This document shows positions 41,511-46,292 of a stretch of 46,292 nt of DNA, piece by piece (the stretch's first letter is position 1; the number at the start of each line of letters is the position of its first letter). A program made the translations under genes and the position numbers. Source of the DNA: Actinomycetota bacterium (GTDB lineage Bacteria > Actinomycetota > Actinomycetes > Streptosporangiales > Streptosporangiaceae); assembly GCA_027314515.1 (NCBI GenBank), contig DAHVAR010000104.1:1-46292 (forward strand), written 5' to 3'. The notes under the pieces are model-generated. The model was not told where the DNA came from, did no database searches, and was given only the letters and a program-made list of their open reading frames with translations.

Positions 41511-42743
41511 CTAGACGATCTCCAGCCCGGGAATCGGGAAGACGAGGCGCCCGCCCCACTCCCTGACGTACTCAAGCTGCGTGGTTAGCTCCGCCCGCAG
41601 GTTCCAGGGGAGGACGAGGACGTAATCGGGCCTGGTCCGGGCCAGCTGGTCCGGCGGGTAAACGGGAATGCGCGTGCCAGGCAGGAACTTGCCCTGCTTC
41701 ACCGGGCTCCGGTCGACGGTGTAGGGGAGCAGGTCGGACCGGATGCCGCAATGGTTGAGCAGCGTGTTTCCCTTGCCGGGGGCTCCGTATCCGGCCACGG
41801 AACGGCCCTCCCGCGCGGCGGCCAGCAGGAAGCCGAGCAACTCCGACTTGATCTGGAGCACCTCGGTGGCGAAGCCCTCGTGCCCGCCGAGTGCGTGCAG
41901 GCCCGCCCTGTCCTCGGCGTCCAGCACGGCCTTGACCCTGCTGGCAGGCTCGCCCGCGGTCTGCGCCGGTCGCGCGTGGACGCGCAGCGAGCCGCCGTGG
42001 GTCGCAAGCTCGTCGACGTCGACCACGGTCAGCCCGGCGGTCGCCAGCACCCGCGAGGCTGTCAGCAGCGACAGGTAGGAGTAATGCTCGTGGTAGATGG
42101 TGTCGTACTGGCGGCCCTCGATCAGGCGCAGCAGGTGCGGGAACTCCAGTGTCACCAGGCCGCCGCCGGCTACCAGCGCGCGCAGGCCGGCCGCGAAGCC
42201 GCGGATATCCGGGACATGCGCAAGCACGTTGTTGGCGACGACCAGGTCGGCGCGGCCGTACCGCTGCGCGATCTCCCGGCCAGCCTGCGGGCCGAGAAAC
42301 CGGACCTCGGTCCTGATGCCCTTCGCCCTGGCGGCCTGCGCCACGTTGGCGGCCGGCTCGACGCCGAGTACCGGCACGCCGGCGGCGGCGAAATGCTGCA
42401 GCAGGTAGCCGTCGTTACTGGCGACCTCGGTGACCAGGCTGTGCGGGCCAAGGCCGAGCCGGGCCGTCATGTCGTCGGCGTACCGCTTGGCATGCGCCAC
42501 CCATGAATCCGAATACGAGGAGAAATACGCGTAGTCCGAGAAGATGTCCTCGCCAGCCACGTACGCCGGCAACTGCACGAGCAGGCATGACTCGCAGACG
42601 CGTACGTGCAGCGGGTAGAAGGTCTCGGGATCGTCGGCTCGGTCAGCGGCGATGTAGCTTTCACACAGCGGGGACATGCCGAGGTCCACGAAGGTCCGGT
42701 TGAGGCTCGTGCCGCACAGACGGCAGGAATGGGTTACCGCCAC
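41511..42743 (-). CDS. Sugar C-methyltransferase (zinc-knuckle SAM methyltransferase)
   Basis: About 410 residues with three parts: an N-terminal zinc-binding region (CRLCG and CESC), a SAM domain with motif I VTEVASNDGYLLQHF, and a C-terminal region with VAGYGAPGKGNTLLNHCGI. The layout is that of deoxysugar C-3-methyltransferases (TylC3/TcaB9 group). The active-site segment TIYHEHYSYLSLL keeps the Glu-His pair. It would install a C-methyl branch on a 4-keto nucleotide sugar. The frame is open to 43016; GTG 42743 with GGAG 6 bases upstream is preferred over ATG 42785, which has no ribosome site and nearly abuts the divergent gene. Confidence 0.87.
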   Translation of the reverse strand: MAVTHSCRLCGTSLNRTFVDLGMSPLCESYIAADRADDPETFYPLHVRVCESCLLVQLPAYVAGEDIFSDYAYFSSYSDSWVAHAKRYADDMTARLGLGPHSLVTEVASNDGYLLQHFAAAGVPVLGVEPAANVAQAARAKGIRTEVRFLGPQAGREIAQRYGRADLVVANNVLAHVPDIRGFAAGLRALVAGGGLVTLEFPHLLRLIEGRQYDTIYHEHYSYLSLLTASRVLATAGLTVVDVDELATHGGSLRVHARPAQTAGEPASRVKAVLDAEDRAGLHALGGHEGFATEVLQIKSELLGFLLAAAREGRSVAGYGAPGKGNTLLNHCGIRSDLLPYTVDRSPVKQGKFLPGTRIPVYPPDQLARTRPDYVLVLPWNLRAELTTQLEYVREWGGRLVFPIPGLEIV

Positions 42744-42787
42744 GCCGGGCTCCGACGTCGGGTTCTGGTGCGGCGAGGAGTGCATGG

Positions 42788-43900
42788 ATGAGCGAGAATG
42801 CGTGCCGGGCGTGCCGTGGGCGCACCGGGGACCTGGTCCTCGACCTGGGCTCGCAGCCTGCCTGCGATTACTTCCCGTCGCGCGATGAGCCCGGACCAGA
42901 CCCTGCCTATCCGCTGCAGATGTGGCTGTGCGCGGACTGCGGCCTGGCTCAGCTGGCCGCCGACCCGACCACGCCGGAGGAGGCGCGCGGAACTGAGCCC
43001 GCTGCCCTGACGGCACAGGCGGCCGATGCCGTGAGCCGGGTCGCTGCCGCCGGCCTGCTGGCCGGCCGGGCGACGGCCGCCGAGTATGGCAGCCCGCACG
43101 GCGGGTCCTGGCTCGGCCTGCTGGCCGCCCGAGGGCTCACGCCGGTAGCTGGCGACCAGCCGGCCGACGTGGTCGTTGACTGTTTCGGCATGATGCACGC
43201 GCGTGCTCAGTCGGCCGCGCTGGCCAGCCGGGCGGCGCGGATGAAGGCCGGGGGGATGCTGCTGCTCCAGTACCACTCGCTGAGCGCCATCGTCCGGCAA
43301 GGGCAGTGGAACGCACTGCGTCACGGGCATTATGCCTATTACTCGACAACCGCCCTGGTGACGATGCTGGCGGCAGCAGGCCTGCGCGCGCGGACGGCAT
43401 GGAGTTTCGACCTCTACGGCGGAACGGTCCTGCTCGCCGCTCAGCGCGCGGCCGAGGATCCGGTCGGCCCGGACGAATCGGTGCGCGGGCTGCTCGCCGA
43501 CGATGCCGCTGCCGGTGTTCGCGATCCGCGCGTGCTGGCCGGCCTGCAGCGCGACTGCCAGGTCAAGGCGGAAAGCCTGCGAGCGTGGCTGTCGGCGCAA
43601 TCGGAGGCAGGCAGATGCGTGCTCGGCTACGGCGCGGCGTCGCGCGCGGTCGCGCTGCTGCGACACGCCGAGGTGGATTCGAGGCTGCTGCCGGCGGTCG
43701 TCGACGCCTCGCCGCGGAAGCAGGGCTTGCGGATGCCCGGCACGGACATCCCTATCGTCGGCCCAGCCGAGCTCACCGCACGCAAGCCCGGCGCCGTGCT
43801 GTTGTTCGTTGCCGATCTCCGGGCAGAGGTTACTGCCTGCCACCCCGAGGTCGAAGCCGCGGGCGGAAGCTGGATCGACGCGGATGCGGTCGGCTTCTGA
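42788..43900 (+). CDS. Degenerate C-methyltransferase-like protein
   Basis: A 370-residue divergent relative of the neighbouring C-methyltransferase. The zinc-knuckle region (CRACRG, CADCG) and the C-terminal domain (VLGYGAASRAVALLRHAEVD) are kept. The SAM motif is not: the stretch AAEYGSPHGGSWLGLLAARG replaces the E-SNDGYLL pattern, and the active-site segment reads LRHGHYAYYS, losing the Glu. It may bind a nucleotide sugar without methylating it, partner the other protein, or use another cofactor. ATG 42788 has AGGAG 8 bases upstream. Convergent with the sigma gene 11 bases away. Confidence 0.78.
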   Translation: MSENACRACRGRTGDLVLDLGSQPACDYFPSRDEPGPDPAYPLQMWLCADCGLAQLAADPTTPEEARGTEPAALTAQAADAVSRVAAAGLLAGRATAAEYGSPHGGSWLGLLAARGLTPVAGDQPADVVVDCFGMMHARAQSAALASRAARMKAGGMLLLQYHSLSAIVRQGQWNALRHGHYAYYSTTALVTMLAAAGLRARTAWSFDLYGGTVLLAAQRAAEDPVGPDESVRGLLADDAAAGVRDPRVLAGLQRDCQVKAESLRAWLSAQSEAGRCVLGYGAASRAVALLRHAEVDSRLLPAVVDASPRKQGLRMPGTDIPIVGPAELTARKPGAVLLFVADLRAEVTACHPEVEAAGGSWIDADAVGF

Positions 43901-43911
43901 CATGGCGCGCA

Positions 43912-44562
43912 TCAGGTGGCCTGAAGCACTAGCCGCAGCCGCTCAAGGCACCTGCCCCTGGTCGGGCCGATACTGCCGATAGGCACGCCGAGCTGGTCAG
44001 ATATCTCGGTGTAGGACACCGGCGGGTCGGCCATCAGCAATTCAAGCAACTGCTGCGAGCGGGACGGCAGGGTCGACAGCGCGTCGCGGACAGCCTGAGC
44101 CCGTTCCTCGGCCAGCAGGCGTTCGTCGACGTCCGGCTGATGGCCGACGGCCTCGCTGAACGCATCGTGGTCATCCCGGACGACCAGGACTCTCTTGCCT
44201 GCTGCCAAGTGCCGCAGGCACTCATGGCGTGCGGTCGTCGCCAGCCAGCTGGCAATCCGCTCCGGATACTCGATGCGATGGATGTGCTCCAGCAGGCGCA
44301 GCCAGGTTGCCTGGACGACATCAGCCGCGTCGCTCTCGGCAAGCTTGAAGTCGCGGGTCATCGCCCACAGCAGCCGCGAGTACTGGTCGACCAGGCGTTC
44401 CCACGCTGCCCGATCCCCGGCGGCGGCCGACCGTACCAGCCGCGCGAGGTCCGCAGCGCCATCGTCTTGCTCCGGTATCATGGCGCGTTCGCCCGCGGCC
44501 AAGGCCGGCGACGTACCATTGTTGTCCGCACGACGGCGGGTTGTGCTAACCCGCACAGTCAC
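43912..44562 (-). CDS. ECF-type RNA polymerase sigma factor (GSIGPTR group)
   Basis: About 216 residues. Region 2: AAWERLVDQYSRLLWAMTRDFKLAESDAADVVQATW; region 4: LSTLPSRSQQLLELLM, then the helix-turn-helix with the signature VPIGSIGPTRGRCLERLR common to one actinobacterial ECF group. GTG 44562 has AGGGGGA 5–6 bases upstream and is preferred; the frame is open to 44610, and ATG 44481 is also possible. No anti-sigma gene follows. It lies 37 bases after the sugar transferase gene on the same strand, so the two are probably co-transcribed; control of the glycan locus by this factor is inference. Confidence 0.88.
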   Translation of the reverse strand: MTVRVSTTRRRADNNGTSPALAAGERAMIPEQDDGAADLARLVRSAAAGDRAAWERLVDQYSRLLWAMTRDFKLAESDAADVVQATWLRLLEHIHRIEYPERIASWLATTARHECLRHLAAGKRVLVVRDDHDAFSEAVGHQPDVDERLLAEERAQAVRDALSTLPSRSQQLLELLMADPPVSYTEISDQLGVPIGSIGPTRGRCLERLRLVLQAT

Positions 44563-44599
44563 GCCATCCCCCTTTGCTCGCTGAGTGAGTGCCGGCTGG

Positions 44600-46063
44600 T
44601 CAATAGGCACCGTTCCCGTGCCATACCGCCGACCAGGTCTTCCACAGGATTTGGAGATCGAGGACGAATGACCAGTTCTCGACGTAGCTCACGTCGAGTC
44701 GCACGGCCTCGTCGAAGGGGAGGTCGGATCGCCCGTTCACCTGCCACAGGCCCGTCAGGCCCGGCTTGACGGCCAGGCGCCGCCGCACGTAGTCCCCGTA
44801 GGCAATCGCCTCCTCGGGCAGCGCCGGGCGCGGCCCGACCAGCGACATGTCGCCAACCAGGACGTTGATCAGCTGCGGCAGTTCATCCAGGGAGTAGCGC
44901 CGCAGCCACCTGCCAACCCGGGTGATCCGGGGGTCTTCGCGGATCTTGAAGAGCAGGCCGTCGGTGTCGTTCAGCGGTCTCAGCTGAGCCTTCCGGCTTT
45001 CGGCATCGACGCTCATGGTCCGGAACTTGCAGAGGGTGAACAACTTCCCGCCCTGGCCGACCCTGGTCTGCCGGAACAGCGCAGGCCCGCCGTCGCCAAG
45101 CCAGACGGCCACCGCGAGCGCCGCCATCGCGGGCAGCAGAAGCAGCAGGCATGCGCAGGCGGCCATCCGGTCGAACGCGGACTTGATCAGCCACCGGACG
45201 CCGGTGAATTCCGGGTGATCCAGGTGCAGCAGCGGAAGACCGGCTGTCGGCCTGATCGTGGTGCGAGGGCCGGCCACGTCCAGGAGCGCGGGCGCCACGC
45301 AAAGGTCGGTGCCGGTCTTCTCCAGAGACCAGGCGAGGTCACGCAACCGCGCGCCGATCATCTCGGGGCAGGCCAGCACTGCCACCGTGTCGGCGCGGCA
45401 CCGCCGCACGACCTCGAGCACATTACCGAGGCCGCCGGTCACCAGGACCCCGTCAATGTCCGCCGGCCGGTCCGGGCCGAGCACGCAGGCGGCAACGACG
45501 AACAGCCCGTGATGCGTATCCCGCCGGAGTGCGGCTATCAGGTCCGCGGCAACGTCGGCATGACCGACGACCACCACTCTCCGCATGCAGTGCCCGAGCG
45601 CGCGAAGGCGGTGGAGGCGCTTGCGCAGCCAGTACCTGACAGGCAGGTCAAGGGCGGTAAGGCAGGGCAGCGACACGACGACATAGCCACGGGCTAGGTC
45701 GGTCTTGCTGGCATATGCGACGATCGCGACGACTGCGGTCAGGCAGACCCCGGCATTGACCACCCGCCGGTACTCGTCAGTTCCGACGCCAATGAAGCGG
45801 CTATCGTAGGCGCCCGCGAGAGCCAATGCGATCAGCCATAGGGCCGGCAGCGCAAGACCAAGCCAGAAATAGGCGGCCGCCGCGGACGCGTCGTCCCCGA
45901 ATCGCACCTCGAATGCCAGCAGGCCGGCTGCCAGCCCGCAGCAGCCGTCGGCGATGAGCGCCTGCCGTAGGTAGGCGCTCATCCATGCCGCTGCGCGACC
46001 GGTAGCGACAGTGGTGACCGGACCGATCCGCAGCGGTTCGGGCGCAGTCATGTTCTCGGCCAC
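44600..46063 (-). CDS. Polyprenyl-phosphate sugar-1-phosphate transferase (WbaP/PssA-type initiating enzyme)
   Basis: A 487-residue membrane enzyme that begins glycan synthesis by moving a sugar 1-phosphate to undecaprenyl phosphate. The N-terminal half has four or five transmembrane helices and a CoA-binding-like cytosolic domain (VVVGHADVAADLIAAL). The catalytic C-terminal domain, about 290–487, starts with a helix and contains FRQTRVGQGGKLFTLCKFRTM, RRYSLDELPQLINVLVGDMSLVGPRP and KPGLTGLWQVNGRSDL. Start is GTG 46063 with AGGAGA 8 bases upstream. It is the likely first enzyme for the polymer built by the rest of the locus; the first sugar is unknown. Confidence 0.93.
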   Translation of the reverse strand: MAENMTAPEPLRIGPVTTVATGRAAAWMSAYLRQALIADGCCGLAAGLLAFEVRFGDDASAAAAYFWLGLALPALWLIALALAGAYDSRFIGVGTDEYRRVVNAGVCLTAVVAIVAYASKTDLARGYVVVSLPCLTALDLPVRYWLRKRLHRLRALGHCMRRVVVVGHADVAADLIAALRRDTHHGLFVVAACVLGPDRPADIDGVLVTGGLGNVLEVVRRCRADTVAVLACPEMIGARLRDLAWSLEKTGTDLCVAPALLDVAGPRTTIRPTAGLPLLHLDHPEFTGVRWLIKSAFDRMAACACLLLLLPAMAALAVAVWLGDGGPALFRQTRVGQGGKLFTLCKFRTMSVDAESRKAQLRPLNDTDGLLFKIREDPRITRVGRWLRRYSLDELPQLINVLVGDMSLVGPRPALPEEAIAYGDYVRRRLAVKPGLTGLWQVNGRSDLPFDEAVRLDVSYVENWSFVLDLQILWKTWSAVWHGNGAY

Positions 46064-46292
46064 AGCCGGTTCTCCTGCACACTCTCGCTCGATCAGGCCG
46101 CCGTTGTTCTGGCCGCGCGCTCAAGCTCCTCCCCCGCGCATGCAATAGGGGAGACGCCAGGGCAGGCGGGAACGGTTGAGCGCTATTTCGGCACAAAGCG
46201 TGCACTGTAGTTCGGCCGCCGTTTACTGTCCGTAGTTTTCGCAGGTCAAAGCCAGTTTCTTGGGCAGGGGACATAAGCTAAATTCTTGGTCT
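46064..46292 (-). promoter_or_regulatory. Leader/promoter region of the initiating transferase
   Basis: No gene is seen. Read toward the transferase, TTGACC (46244–46249) could be a -35 with GTAAAC (46221–46226) as a weak -10 at 17 bp, leaving a leader of about 150 bases. The distal part is less GC-rich than the coding DNA. The assignment is tentative. Confidence 0.3.

Noticed and set aside
46064-46292. JUMPstart/ops-type element before the polysaccharide locus
   Set aside because: No ops core (GGCGGTAG) is placed upstream of the first gene, and the element belongs to enterobacterial RfaH systems.

Overview
The window is high-GC DNA with GTG/TTG starts, translationally coupled operons and little intergenic space. 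Gene order hemW–hrcA–dnaJ–rsmE, then HIT–phoH–ybeY–CorC, a CIRCE operator at hrcA, leaderless-type promoters and two ECF sigma genes all point to a filamentous-type member of the Actinomycetota. The species cannot be told from the sequence. No tRNA, rRNA, CRISPR array, transposase or phage gene was seen.

Left part (1–10166), mostly conserved housekeeping: a partial MOSC protein, HemW, HrcA with its CIRCE site, a DnaJ chaperone, RsmE, a minus-strand ECF sigma factor with a coupled membrane protein, a HIT protein, PhoH ATPase, YbeY and a CorC-type CBS protein. Transition (10210–12071): a secreted, membrane-anchored beta-propeller protein and a tiny zinc-ribbon protein whose promoter is covered by a 26-bp perfect palindrome.

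Right part (12142–46063) is one large cell-surface polysaccharide locus made of several operons. (a) 12925–18206 carries gmhB, gmhA, a GT4, an SDR, hddC and hddA, nearly all stop/start coupled: a full route from sedoheptulose 7-phosphate to GDP-D-glycero-alpha-D-manno-heptose. It lies beside an RmlC-type epimerase that could further modify the sugar. (b) 18234–23433 (minus) holds two Wzz-like chain-length proteins with decayed kinase domains, a Wzy/WaaL-type polymerase or ligase and a GT25. (c) 23681–33675 (plus) is a tightly coupled run: AlgD-like sugar dehydrogenase, GT4, asparagine-synthetase-type amidotransferase, two-domain oxidoreductase, heparinase II/III and Wzx-like flippase, suggesting a uronic-acid-containing polymer. 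(d) 33688–38118 (minus) has an aminotransferase, a pyruvyltransferase, GT2 and a methyltransferase. (e) 38278–43900 has an SDR, DUF218, PIG-L deacetylase, a CDP-glucose-type nucleotidyltransferase and a pair of C-methyltransferase-like proteins. (f) 43912–46063 (minus) has the initiating polyprenyl-phosphate sugar transferase followed by an ECF sigma factor.

Together these encode sugar-nucleotide supply, lipid-linked initiation, glycan assembly, decoration, export, polymerisation and chain-length control for an acidic, probably heptose-containing envelope or extracellular glycan. The glycan structure and the link between sub-operons are inference; the gene families are read from motifs.
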